Assembly: GCF_012927085.1 (NCBI RefSeq) | Contig: NZ_JABBFX010000003.1 | Span: 1,116,001 to 1,180,000 of the forward strand | DNA: 64,000 nt | Direction of reading: 5' to 3' | Source of the DNA: Ramlibacter agri | Lineage (GTDB): Bacteria; Pseudomonadota; Gammaproteobacteria; Burkholderiales; Burkholderiaceae_C | Shown here: piece after piece, positions 44,619 to 53,160 of the stretch | Numbering within the stretch: position 1 is the first letter of the stretch | How the letters are laid out: each line of letters opens with the position of its first letter | Translations under genes and position numbers: made by a program | Notes under the pieces: generated by a model | Database searches by the model: none | Told to the model about the DNA's origin: nothing | Seen by the model: the letters and a program-made list of their open reading frames with translations, nothing else

Positions 44619-45503
44619 TCAGGCCTCCTTGCCGAACAGGCCGGCGGGTCGCACCATCAGGACGATCGCCATGATCACGAAGACGACGATGTTGGAGGCC
44701 TCGGGGTAGAACACGCGGGTGAAGCCTTCCACGACACCGAGCAGCAGGCCGGTGATGACGGAACCCATGATGGAGCCCATGCCGCCGATCACGACGACGG
44801 CGAACACCACGATGATCAGGTTGGAGCCCATGAGCGGCGTCACCTGGATGATCGGCGCGGCCAGCACGCCGGCGAGGCCCGCCAGCGCGGCGCCGGCGCC
44901 GTAGGTGAGCGTCACCATCAGCGGCACGTTGACGCCGAAGGCCTGCACCAGCTTCGCGTTCTCGGTGCCGGCGCGCAGGTAGGCGCCCAGGCGCGTGCGC
45001 TCGATCAGGAACCAGGTCGCGAGGCACACGGCGATCGAAGCGACCACGACCCAGGCCCGGTAGTTGGGCAGGATCATGAAGCCGAGGTTGCTGGCGCCGG
45101 ACAGCAGGTCGGGCACCGGATAGGCCTGGCCGGACACGCCGTACTGCTTGCGGAAGACGCCTTCCAGGATCAGCGCCAGGCCGAAAGTGAGGAGCAGGCC
45201 GTACAGCGGGTCGAGGCCGTACAGGCGCTTGAGGAACAGCCGCTCGATGAGGGCGCCGAGGATGCCCACCGCCAGCGGCGCCAGCAGCAGCGCCCACCAG
45301 TAGCTGATGCCCCACTTGTCCATCAGGATCCACGCGACGAAGGCGCCCACCATGTAGAGGGCGCCGTGCGCGAAGTTCACGATATCCAGCAGCCCGAAGA
45401 TCACCGCCAGGCCCAGGCTGAGCATGGCGTAGAAGGCGCCGTTGACCAGGCCCAGCATCAGCTGGCCGAGGAAGGCCTGGAGGGGGATTCCGAAGATTTC
45501 CAT
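44619..45503 (-). CDS. livH: Branched-chain amino-acid type ABC transporter permease LivH
   Basis: Second permease of the same importer. The 294-residue product has about eight membrane segments and the LivH motifs GLVNGAFYAMLSLGLAVIFGLLDIVNFAHGALYM and VIGGMGSIMGSVITGLLLG, the EAA-like loop that contacts the ATPases. The start is ATG after GAAATCTTCGG-like purine sequence, 45 bases from livK. It follows the binding-protein gene, an order seen in many betaproteobacterial liv clusters. Confidence 0.93.
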   Translation of the reverse strand: MEIFGIPLQAFLGQLMLGLVNGAFYAMLSLGLAVIFGLLDIVNFAHGALYMVGAFVAWILMDKWGISYWWALLLAPLAVGILGALIERLFLKRLYGLDPLYGLLLTFGLALILEGVFRKQYGVSGQAYPVPDLLSGASNLGFMILPNYRAWVVVASIAVCLATWFLIERTRLGAYLRAGTENAKLVQAFGVNVPLMVTLTYGAGAALAGLAGVLAAPIIQVTPLMGSNLIIVVFAVVVIGGMGSIMGSVITGLLLGVVEGFTRVFYPEASNIVVFVIMAIVLMVRPAGLFGKEA

Positions 45504-45548
45504 GAGCGGGGTGGGCGGCCGGGGCGCGGGCGCCCCGGCCTTGTCAGC

Positions 45549-46751
45549 TTACTTCTTCAGCAGCGAGCACTTCGACTCGGCCACCGTGGTGAAGGCCTGT
45601 TCGGCCGGCACCTTGGCCACGAGCTTGTAGTAGTCCCACGGCGTGTTGGAGTCCTTCGCGCTCTTCACCTGGAACAGGTACATCTCGTGCATCATCCGGC
45701 CGTCGGCGCGGACCTGGCCGTTCTTCTGGTAGAAGTCGTTGTACTTCATCGACTTCAGTTCGGCCATCACCTTGTCGGCGTCGGTGGTGCCCAGCTTTTG
45801 CACCGCCTTCAGGTAGTTCGTGACCGCGGAGTAGTCGGCCGCCTGCAGCGAGGACGGCATGCGCTTGTACTTCTCGAAGAAGCGCTTGGCGAACTTGCGC
45901 GACTCGTCGTCCTGGTTCCAGTACCAGCTGTCGGCCAGCTGCAGGCCTTCCGCGTTGGCCACGCCGATGGAGTGCACGTCGTTGATGAACACCAGCAGGC
46001 CGGCCACCTTCATCGACTTGGTGATGCCGAATTCCTTGGCCGCCTTCATCGCGTTGATGGTGTCGCCGCCGGCGTTGGCCAGGGCCAGGATGTCGGCCTT
46101 GGAGCCCTGCGCCTGCAGCAGGAAGGACGAGAAGTCGGAGGCGTTCAGCGGGTGCTTCACCGAGCCCACCACCGTGCCGCCGTTCTCCTTGACCACCTTG
46201 CTCGCGTCGGCTTCCAGCGACTGGCCGAAGGCGTAGTCGGCGGTCAGGAAGTACCACTTCTTGGCGCCGGCCTTCACCAGCGCGCCGGCGCCCACCTTGG
46301 CCAGGGCCACGGTGTCGTAGGCGTAGTGCACGGTGTAGGGCGAGCAGTCCTCGTTGGTCAGCCGGGCGGAGCCGGCGCCGATGGAGATGTACGGGCGGTG
46401 CTTTTCCTTGGTCACGCCGGCCATGGCCAGCGCGGTGCCGGAGCTGGTGCCACCCACCAGCATGGCCAGGTTCTGGTTGTCGATCCACTCGCGCGCCTTG
46501 GAGGCGGCGACGTCGGCCTTGTTCTGGTGGTCGGCGGAGAGGAACTCGATCGGGCGGTTCAGCACCTTGCCGCCGAAGTCCTCGATCGCCCACTTGATCA
46601 TCTCGGCGCCGGCGGGGCCGTCGATGTCGGCGTACAGGCTGGACATGTCGGTGATGAAACCGATGCGAACCGGGCCGGTCTGGGCCTGCGCGAAAGCGCC
46701 GCCGGCGGCGAAGCCCACGGCCAGGGCGGCCACGATGGTCTTGAGTTTCAT
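45549..46751 (-). CDS. Periplasmic substrate-binding protein LivK-like
   Basis: Binding protein of the importer, 400 residues. It has a Sec signal peptide (KTIVAALAVGFAAGGAFAQA, cleavage near residue 22) and a type I periplasmic-binding fold with RIGFITDMSSLYADIDGPAG, VGGTSSGTALAMA and WYFLTADYAFGQSLEAD. The C terminus has one Cys (SKCSLLKK). AAGGAG is 9 bases before the ATG. The family includes binders of amino acids, amides and aromatic acids, so the ligand is open. Confidence 0.9.
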   Translation of the reverse strand: MKLKTIVAALAVGFAAGGAFAQAQTGPVRIGFITDMSSLYADIDGPAGAEMIKWAIEDFGGKVLNRPIEFLSADHQNKADVAASKAREWIDNQNLAMLVGGTSSGTALAMAGVTKEKHRPYISIGAGSARLTNEDCSPYTVHYAYDTVALAKVGAGALVKAGAKKWYFLTADYAFGQSLEADASKVVKENGGTVVGSVKHPLNASDFSSFLLQAQGSKADILALANAGGDTINAMKAAKEFGITKSMKVAGLLVFINDVHSIGVANAEGLQLADSWYWNQDDESRKFAKRFFEKYKRMPSSLQAADYSAVTNYLKAVQKLGTTDADKVMAELKSMKYNDFYQKNGQVRADGRMMHEMYLFQVKSAKDSNTPWDYYKLVAKVPAEQAFTTVAESKCSLLKK

Positions 46752-46779
46752 AGCACTTCTCTCCTTCTTGAAAGTGTTG

Positions 46780-47487
46780 TCAGACGCCCAGGTATTCCTG
46801 CAGCATGCCCATGTTCGCGCCCAGTTCGGACTGGGTGAACTCCTTGACGATCCGCCCGTGCTCCATCACGTAGAAGCGGTCGGCCAGCGGCGCGGCGAAG
46901 CGGAAGTTCTGCTCCACCAGCACCACCGTGAAGCCCTTGGCTTTCAGCGTGCGGATGGTCTCGGCCAGCTTCTGCACGATGACCGGCGCCAGGCCTTCGG
47001 AAATCTCGTCCAGCAGCAGCAGGCGCGCGCCGGTGCGCAGGATGCGCGCCACTGCCAGCATCTGCTGCTCGCCACCCGAAAGCCGCGTGCCCGGGCTGGC
47101 GGCGCGCTCCTTCAGGTTGGGAAACATGTCGTAGATCTCGGCCACGCCCATGCCGCCGTCGGCGATGGCCGGAGGCAGCAGCAGGTTCTCCTCGGCCGAC
47201 AGGCTGGCGAAGATGCCGCGCTCTTCCGGGCAGTAGCCCACGCCCAGCTTCGCCACGCGATGCGGGGGCAGGTTGATCGCCTCCTGGCCGCGGATGCGGA
47301 TGGAGCCGGTGCGGCGGCCGGTGAGGCCGACGATGGCGCGCATGGTGGTCGTGCGCCCGGCGCCGTTGCGCCCGAGGATCGACACCACCTCGCCCTCGTT
47401 CACGGTGAGGTTCACGCCGTGCAGCACGTGCGATTCGCCGTACCAGGCGTGCAGGTCGGCTATGCGCAGCATCTCGGTGCCGGCCAT
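46780..47487 (-). CDS. livF: ABC transporter ATPase LivF with Arg in Walker A
   Basis: One of two cytoplasmic ATPases of the importer. The 235-residue product has LSGGEQQMLAVARIL (signature), LLLLDEISEGLAP (Walker B plus catalytic Glu) and VLVEQN with the switch residue. The Walker A reads GRNGAGRTT: position 45, normally Lys, is Arg (codon CGC). All other motifs are intact. LivG next to it has a normal GPNGAGKTT. The change could reduce ATP hydrolysis at one of the two sites, or be tolerated in this subfamily. It begins one base after livG. Confidence 0.92.
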   Translation of the reverse strand: MAGTEMLRIADLHAWYGESHVLHGVNLTVNEGEVVSILGRNGAGRTTTMRAIVGLTGRRTGSIRIRGQEAINLPPHRVAKLGVGYCPEERGIFASLSAEENLLLPPAIADGGMGVAEIYDMFPNLKERAASPGTRLSGGEQQMLAVARILRTGARLLLLDEISEGLAPVIVQKLAETIRTLKAKGFTVVLVEQNFRFAAPLADRFYVMEHGRIVKEFTQSELGANMGMLQEYLGV

Positions 47488-47488
47488 G

Positions 47489-48265
47489 TCAGTGGGCTCC
47501 CTGCAGTTCGGTGTCGGCGCTGCCCATGTAGGCCTCGATCACCTGCGGGTTCTTCGAGACCTCGGCATACGGGCCGTCGGCGATGACGGCGCCGCGCTGC
47601 AGCACCGTGATGCGGTCGGCGATGGAGGACACGACGTTCATGTTGTGCTCGACCATCAGGATGGTGCGGCCAGCCGAGACCTTCTTGATCAGTTCGGTCA
47701 CGCGGTGGACGTCCTCGTGGCCCATGCCCTGGGTCGGTTCGTCCAGCAGCATCAGCTCCGGCTCCAGCGCCATCGTGGTGGCCAGTTCCAGGGCGCGCTT
47801 GCGGCCATAGGGCAGGTTGACGGTGTGCTCGTGGGCGAAGGCCTGCAGGTCCACGGCTTCCAGCAGTTCCATGGCGCGCTCGTGCAGGGGATAGAGCGAG
47901 CTTTCCGGCTTCCAGAAGTGGAAGGAGGTGCCCAGGCCGCGCTGCAGGGCGGCGCGCACGTTCTCCAGCGCGGTCAGGTGCGGGAACACGGCCGAGATCT
48001 GGAAGGAGCGGACGATGCCGCGGCGGGCGGTCTGCGCCGGCCTTTCGCTGGTGATGTCCGTCCCGCGGTAGGTAATGGTGCCGCGGGTGGGCGGCAGGAA
48101 CTTCGTCAGCAGGTTGAAGAAGGTGGTCTTGCCGGCGCCATTGGGGCCGATCAGCGCATGGATGTCGCCCCGGCGCACCTTCAAATCCACCTTGTTCACC
48201 GCCACGAAGCCCTTGAACTCCTTGGTGAGGCCCTGGGTTTCCAGGATGGTTTCGGTGGACGACAA
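47489..48265 (-). CDS. livG: ABC transporter ATPase LivG
   Basis: First gene of the liv run and the second ATPase. The 258-residue product has Walker A GPNGAGKTTFFNLLT, the LivG insertion VRSFQISAVFPHLTALENV, signature region NLPYGRKRALELATTMA, Walker B LLLDEPTQGM and VEHNMNVV. The only sensible start is TTG at 48265 (with GGAAAG just upstream), because upstream in-frame sequence does not look like the family. The 116 bases between it and the TRAP permease gene hold no clear promoter. Confidence 0.92.
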   Translation of the reverse strand: MSSTETILETQGLTKEFKGFVAVNKVDLKVRRGDIHALIGPNGAGKTTFFNLLTKFLPPTRGTITYRGTDITSERPAQTARRGIVRSFQISAVFPHLTALENVRAALQRGLGTSFHFWKPESSLYPLHERAMELLEAVDLQAFAHEHTVNLPYGRKRALELATTMALEPELMLLDEPTQGMGHEDVHRVTELIKKVSAGRTILMVEHNMNVVSSIADRITVLQRGAVIADGPYAEVSKNPQVIEAYMGSADTELQGAH

Positions 48266-48381
48266 GGCTTTCCTTCCGCGGTGCGCGTGCTGGGGCGGAA
48301 TGGTGCTGTCGCTGCTGCAGCGCAGAAAGGGGGTAAGCCCTAGGTCCGGCGGATTCCGGCTGTCAGGATGCTGACTCGCCG

Positions 48382-50361
48382 CTAGTTCCCGTACAGGTAG
48401 TTCGGCAGCCAAAGAGTCATGCCGGGCCAGATGTACATGAAGACCATGCAGATGATCACGATGATCATGTAGGGCATCATCCCCGCGAAGATCTGGTTGA
48501 TCGTCACGTGGGGCGGCGAGACGCCCTTCAGGTAGAAGGCCGACATGGCCACCGGCGGCGACAGGAAGGCTGCCTGCAGGTTCACGAACACCAGCACGCC
48601 CCACAGCATCGGGTCGATGTGGAAGTGCTGCAGCAGCGGCAGGAAGATGGGCACGAAGATCACGATGATCTCGGTCCACTCCAGCGGCCAGCCCAGCACG
48701 AAGATGATGGCCTGCGACAGCAGCATGAACTGGATCGGCGTCATGTTCAGGCTGAGCACCCAGTGCTCCACCAGGCCCTGGCCGCCCAGGATGGCGAACA
48801 CGGCGGAGAAGATGGCCGAGCCGATGAACAGCCAGCACACCATGGCGGTGGTCTTGGCGGTGAGGAACACCGCCTCCTTGGTGCGCTGCCAGGTCAGCGT
48901 CTTCGCCTGCCAGGCCATGAGGAAGGCGCCCGCGGCGCCCACCCCGGCCGACTCGGTGGCGGTGGTGATGCCGAACAGGATGACCGCCAGCACCACGAAG
49001 GTGAGGATGCCCAGCGGCATCACCGACGAGGTCAGCATGCGCAGGATCTCGAACTGCTCGGCGTCGAACTGCCAGTAGTACCAGGCCAGCACCAGCGCGA
49101 GCGCCGCGGTGATGAGCCAGAAGCCGATGTAGAACTCCACCGGCACGGCGGCGTGGCTCGCCTCGGCCTGGGGCTCGTCCAGCCGCTTGAGCGTGTCGCC
49201 GGAAGAGGGCGGGCTGGCCGCGGCGCTGTCGGCGCCTGGGGGCTCCTGCAGGCCGCCCGAGGCGGCGGGCGCCTGTTCCGCGCCCGGCGGTTCGGCCAGG
49301 GCGGTCGAGGAGGGAGGCGCCGCCGTGTCCGAGCCGGGCGGCTCCTGCAGTCCGCCGGCGCCCGGCGGCGGGGCCGGCGCGTCTGCTTGCCGGGCCGCGG
49401 GCGCGCTGATGGCCGGGTTGTCGTCCTGCTGCGAATGGATCACCACGTACCACCAGGTCGTGCCCATGGTGACCACCGCCAGCAGCAGCGGGACGCTGGC
49501 GATGCCCAGACCGCGCAGCAGCTGCCCCGCACCCAGGCTGGGCGCGACGCTGACGGCGCCGCCGGCCGGCACGGCCAGGGCCTTGCGCGGGGCGACGAGG
49601 GCGGCAAACAGCGCCGGCAGCATGCGGCGCGAATAGGCGGTGGACAGGTGCCCCAGCCACTCGGGGATAGCCACCTTCATCTGCTCCGGCGGCAGCCGCG
49701 GGGCGATCTTCGGGTTGATCAGCACCCAGCCGACCACGTACACCAGGTACAGCAAGGCGAGGAAGAAGCCCGGGAACATCGCCGCCGCATACAGCTTCAC
49801 CACCGACTGGCCCGTGACCGCGGCGTACACGATGATCATCACCGAGGGCGGGATCAGGATGCCCAGCGTGCCGCCGGCGGTGATGACGCCGGAGGCGAGC
49901 TTCACGTCGTAGCCGGCGTTGAGCATCGGCCGCATGGCGATGACGCCCATCAGCACCACCACCGCGCCCACCAGGCCGGAGGCGATGCCCCAGAAGGTGC
50001 AGATGATCAGCGTGGTGACCGCCAGCGAGCCGGGCACGCGGCGGAAGGCGAGTTGCACGCTGTAGAACATCTTGTCCACCAGGGCGCCGCGTTCCATGAC
50101 GTAGCCCATGAGCACGAACAGCGGGATGGAGATCAGCGTGTCGTTGTTCATCGCCCCGAAGGCGCGCTGCACCATCAGGTCGAAGATGCGGTTGTCCCAG
50201 AAGTGGACGGCGGGGTCGTAGAAGGCGACCCAGCCGAACATGATGCCCAGGCCCATGAGCGTGAACGCCGTGGGGAAGCCGAGCATGATGACGACGACGA
50301 TCAGCGCGAGCATCGTCAGGCCCAGCGCCTCGTTGCTGACGGCGGTGAAGAGCGCGTTCAT
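48382..50361 (-). CDS. TRAP transporter large permease with a Pro-rich insert
   Basis: DctM-type membrane subunit, 659 residues, against about 430-460 for typical members. The N-terminal half (GFPTAFTLMGLGIMFGW, GRVP-like FRRVPGSLAVTTLI, GTLGILIPPSVMIIVYAAVTGQS) and C-terminal half (TTATESAGVGAAGAF, WPLEWTEIIVIFVPIFLPLL) are normal. Between them, about residues 300-420, lie two extra hydrophobic helices around a loop rich in Pro, Ala and Gly that contains GGLQEPPG twice (near 335 and 366) and a related LAEPPGAE. ATG 50361 overlaps the dctQ stop (ATGA). Substrate unknown. Confidence 0.88.
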   Translation of the reverse strand: MNALFTAVSNEALGLTMLALIVVVIMLGFPTAFTLMGLGIMFGWVAFYDPAVHFWDNRIFDLMVQRAFGAMNNDTLISIPLFVLMGYVMERGALVDKMFYSVQLAFRRVPGSLAVTTLIICTFWGIASGLVGAVVVLMGVIAMRPMLNAGYDVKLASGVITAGGTLGILIPPSVMIIVYAAVTGQSVVKLYAAAMFPGFFLALLYLVYVVGWVLINPKIAPRLPPEQMKVAIPEWLGHLSTAYSRRMLPALFAALVAPRKALAVPAGGAVSVAPSLGAGQLLRGLGIASVPLLLAVVTMGTTWWYVVIHSQQDDNPAISAPAARQADAPAPPPGAGGLQEPPGSDTAAPPSSTALAEPPGAEQAPAASGGLQEPPGADSAAASPPSSGDTLKRLDEPQAEASHAAVPVEFYIGFWLITAALALVLAWYYWQFDAEQFEILRMLTSSVMPLGILTFVVLAVILFGITTATESAGVGAAGAFLMAWQAKTLTWQRTKEAVFLTAKTTAMVCWLFIGSAIFSAVFAILGGQGLVEHWVLSLNMTPIQFMLLSQAIIFVLGWPLEWTEIIVIFVPIFLPLLQHFHIDPMLWGVLVFVNLQAAFLSPPVAMSAFYLKGVSPPHVTINQIFAGMMPYMIIVIICMVFMYIWPGMTLWLPNYLYGN

Positions 50362-51011
50362 TCCTGCTCCATGCGCTGGCGCGCCGCTTCGTCGATGGAC
50401 TTGGCCCGGGCGATGGCGTCCTGCTTCGCCTGTTCGTCCACGTAGGTGCTGCCTTGGAGCTGCTGTTCGACGACGTCGATTTCCTGCGCGTCGTCCAGCC
50501 GTGGCGTCCATTCGCCGGTCTTCAGGCAGAGGACGCAGCGGACCATCTCGGACACCCCTTGCACCAGCACCGTGGCGCCGGCCAGGGGGATGATGAACTT
50601 GAAGGGGTAGATCGGCAGCGGCACCGCGTTGAACGTGGTCTCGTGGATGCGCAGCGCGTCGCCGGCGTAGACCCAGCCCGCCCAGGTCAGGGCCAGGATG
50701 CCGGGCAGGAAGAACAGCACGAACAGCACCAGGTCCAGGAAGGCCTGCTTGCGCGGCTTCATGCTGCCGTACAGGAAGTCGCCGCGCACGTGGGCGTCCT
50801 GCGCCAGCGCGTAGGCGCCGGACATCATGAACAGGGTGCCGTACATCATGTTGCTCACGTCGAACACCCAGGCCGTGGGCATGTTCAGCAGGTAGCGCTT
50901 GAACACCTCCACCACGACGAGCAGCATGAGCGCGACGATCAGCCAGGCGAAGGCCTTGCCGACCCAGGTGCTCGCCGACTCGGTGGCGTGCAGCAGTTTG
51001 GCGATGGTCAT
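50358..51011 (-). CDS. TRAP transporter small permease (DctQ-type)
   Basis: Small membrane subunit, 217 residues, with four hydrophobic segments (FAWLIVALMLLVVVEVF, MMYGTLFMMSGAYALAQ, FLDLVLFVLFFLPGILALTWAG, YPFKFIIPLAGATVLVQGV). The VRGDF motif after the second helix is typical of DctQ proteins. A charged C-terminal tail of about 50 residues (DDAQEIDVVEQQLQ and onward) is longer than usual. It lies between dctP and dctM. Confidence 0.9.
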   Translation of the reverse strand: MTIAKLLHATESASTWVGKAFAWLIVALMLLVVVEVFKRYLLNMPTAWVFDVSNMMYGTLFMMSGAYALAQDAHVRGDFLYGSMKPRKQAFLDLVLFVLFFLPGILALTWAGWVYAGDALRIHETTFNAVPLPIYPFKFIIPLAGATVLVQGVSEMVRCVLCLKTGEWTPRLDDAQEIDVVEQQLQGSTYVDEQAKQDAIARAKSIDEAARQRMEQE

Positions 51012-51084
51012 GTTGTATGCGTTGCTTCAAAAAAGGGGCCAGGGGATCCCGGCCCCTAGCCCCTCGCTACGGCGCGGAAAACGC

Positions 51085-52197
51085 TCAGGCCTTCTTGGTG
51101 CCGAAATAGCGGTCGTAGGCGACGCGGAAGTTCACCTCGTAGTCGAAGTTCCACTGGCCGGCGCGCTTGGCGAACTCGCGCTGCGAGTCGAGCACCTTCT
51201 TGAAGAACGGGTTCTCGCCCGACTTCTTGGCGACCACCTTGTCCCAGGCATCGAGCTGCGCCTTCAGGATGGAGTCCGGCGTCTTGTAGAAGGCGACGCG
51301 GTCCTTGGTCTTGAGCTCGATGTAGTCCTGCGAGTTGCGGTCGATCGACTTCCAGCTGAAGTCCGCCGAGGCGGCCTGCACGGCGTAATCGACGATGTGC
51401 TTCACCTCCTGCGGCAAGGTGTTGTACTTGGCCTTGTTGAACAGCACTTCGAACTGTTCGCCGCTCTGGTGGAAGCTTTGCAGCATGCAGTTCTTGGCCA
51501 CGTCCGGGAAGCCCAGCGCCCGGTCGGAGGAGGCGTTGTTGAACTCCGCCGCCTCGATCAGCCCGCGGTCCAGCGCCGGCACGATGTCGCCGCCAGGCAA
51601 CGGGTTCACCGCGGCGCCCAGCTCGGTGAACATGTCCACCGCCAGGCCCACCGTGCGGTACTTCAGGCCCTTCATCTGGGAGATGTTGGAGATCGGCTTC
51701 TTGAACCAGCCCAGGGGCTGCGTCTGCATCGGGCCATAGAGGTAGGAGACGACGTCCATGTTGATGGACTTGTAGATCTCCTCCAGCAGCGCCTTGCCGC
51801 CGCCGTAGTAGTGCCAGGCCAGCACCATGTTGGGGTTCATGCCGAAGGCCGGGCCCGAACCCCAGAGCGCGAGCGCGGAGTTCTTGCCGTAGTGGTAGGC
51901 GACCACGCCGTGGCCGCCGTCGAGGGTGCCCTTGTTCACCGCCTCCAGCAGCTGGAAGGCGGGCACCACGGCGCCGGCGGGCAGCACCTCGATCTTCAGC
52001 CGGCTGCCGGCCATGTCGTTCACCTTCTTCGCGAAGTCCTGGGCGAACTCGTGGAAGATGTCCTTGGCCGGCCAGGTGCTCTGGAACCGGAACGACGTCG
52101 TCTGCGCGACGGAAACCATGGGCGCCGACATCGCGCCAGCGGCGACCGCTGCTCCCTTGAGCAGGCTGCGGCGCCGAGTGCTCTTGCTCTCGGTCAT
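51085..52197 (-). CDS. TRAP transporter substrate-binding protein (DctP family)
   Basis: Periplasmic binding protein, 370 residues, first gene of the TRAP operon. It has a Tat-type signal TRRRSLLKGAAVAAGAM followed by an Ala-rich region ending near VAQ. The mature part has FRFQSTWPAKDIFHEFAQDFAKKVNDMAG and the TakP-like stretch GLKYRTVGLAVDMFTELGAAVNPLPGGDIVPALDRGLIEAAEFNN. That resemblance suggests a 2-oxo-acid or aromatic-acid type ligand, without proof. ATG is preceded by AGGAGACAAAAG. Confidence 0.9.
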   Translation of the reverse strand: MTESKSTRRRSLLKGAAVAAGAMSAPMVSVAQTTSFRFQSTWPAKDIFHEFAQDFAKKVNDMAGSRLKIEVLPAGAVVPAFQLLEAVNKGTLDGGHGVVAYHYGKNSALALWGSGPAFGMNPNMVLAWHYYGGGKALLEEIYKSINMDVVSYLYGPMQTQPLGWFKKPISNISQMKGLKYRTVGLAVDMFTELGAAVNPLPGGDIVPALDRGLIEAAEFNNASSDRALGFPDVAKNCMLQSFHQSGEQFEVLFNKAKYNTLPQEVKHIVDYAVQAASADFSWKSIDRNSQDYIELKTKDRVAFYKTPDSILKAQLDAWDKVVAKKSGENPFFKKVLDSQREFAKRAGQWNFDYEVNFRVAYDRYFGTKKA

Positions 52198-52340
52198 CTT
52201 TTGTCTCCTTGCGTTGGAATCGTTAGCAAGCTATCTTTGATTCGGACCCCTGGACACCAGTGATGGGGTTTACACGGAGGCTGACCGGCACCTGACGAAT
52301 GGCGCCGGCCGGCAACGAACAAGACGCAAAAGGAGACAGG

Positions 52341-53126
52341 ATGGATCGCCGGAATTTCTTCTCGGGCACGGCCGCGGCCGCGGCCACCGGGCTGGCGGGC
52401 TGCGCCTCGGTGGGCAATGCCGCCAGCGGCGCGCGCACGCCCTTCGCCGTGAGCACCACCACGGTGCCCATCGTGGGCAGCGACGAGGTCTACCCGGTGC
52501 GCCGCATCTACTGCATCGGGCGCAACTACGCCGCCCATGCGCGCGAGATGGGCTCCGATCCCAACCGCGAGCCGCCCTTCTTCTTCCAGAAGCCGACGGA
52601 TGCGATCCAGTTCGTGGCCACGGGCACGGTGGCCGACCACCCGTATCCGAGCCTGACCAAGAACTACCACTACGAAGCGGAGCTGGTGGCCTTCATCGGC
52701 CGCGGCGGCCGGAACATCCCGGTGGCGAGCGCGCTCGAGCACGTCTACGGCTACACCCTGGGCCTGGACATGACGCGGCGCGACCTGCAGCGCGCCATGG
52801 GCGACGAGAAGAAGCCCTGGGAGATCGGCAAGAGCTTCGACCACTCGGCGCCCATGGGCCCGGTGCACCGCGTCGCGGAGATCGGCCACTTCACCAAGGG
52901 CGCCATCTGGCTCAAGGTGAACGGCGCCACCAAGCAGAGCGCCAACCTCGACCAGATGATCTGGTCGGTGGCCGAGCAGATCGCCAAGCTGTCGGAAGCC
53001 AACGAGCTGTATCCCGGCGACATCATCTATTCCGGCACGCCGGAGAACGTGGGCCCGGTGGTGCGCGGCGACCTGATCGAAATGCACATCGACGGCCTGC
53101 CCAACCTCAGCGTCCGAATCGTCTGA
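52341..53126 (+). CDS. FAH-family hydrolase/isomerase with Tat-lipoprotein signal
   Basis: Fumarylacetoacetate-hydrolase-fold protein, 261 residues. The N terminus DRRNFFSGTAAAAATGLAGC combines a twin-Arg motif (RRNFF) with a lipobox ending at Cys21, so it is probably Tat-exported and lipidated, unusual for this family. The catalytic domain has IYCIGRNYAAHAREMG, NYHYEAELVAFIG with the metal-binding Glu pair, LGLDMTRRDLQ, and the late YSGTPENVGPV. Those motifs look complete. AAGGAG lies 6 bases before ATG 52341. It is divergent from dctP, so the TRAP substrate and this enzyme may be linked. Substrate unknown. Confidence 0.85.
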   Translation: MDRRNFFSGTAAAAATGLAGCASVGNAASGARTPFAVSTTTVPIVGSDEVYPVRRIYCIGRNYAAHAREMGSDPNREPPFFFQKPTDAIQFVATGTVADHPYPSLTKNYHYEAELVAFIGRGGRNIPVASALEHVYGYTLGLDMTRRDLQRAMGDEKKPWEIGKSFDHSAPMGPVHRVAEIGHFTKGAIWLKVNGATKQSANLDQMIWSVAEQIAKLSEANELYPGDIIYSGTPENVGPVVRGDLIEMHIDGLPNLSVRIV

Positions 53127-53147
53127 AACCGCGGGAGGCGCGTGCCG

Positions 53148-53153
53148 GATAAT
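53148..53153 (+). promoter_or_regulatory. GATAAT hexamer 7 bases before the rhodanese start
   Basis: GATAAT ends 7 bases before ATG 53161, with CGCCGGC between and no ribosome site. No convincing -35 is seen. Confidence 0.35.
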
Positions 53154-53160
53154 CGCCGGC

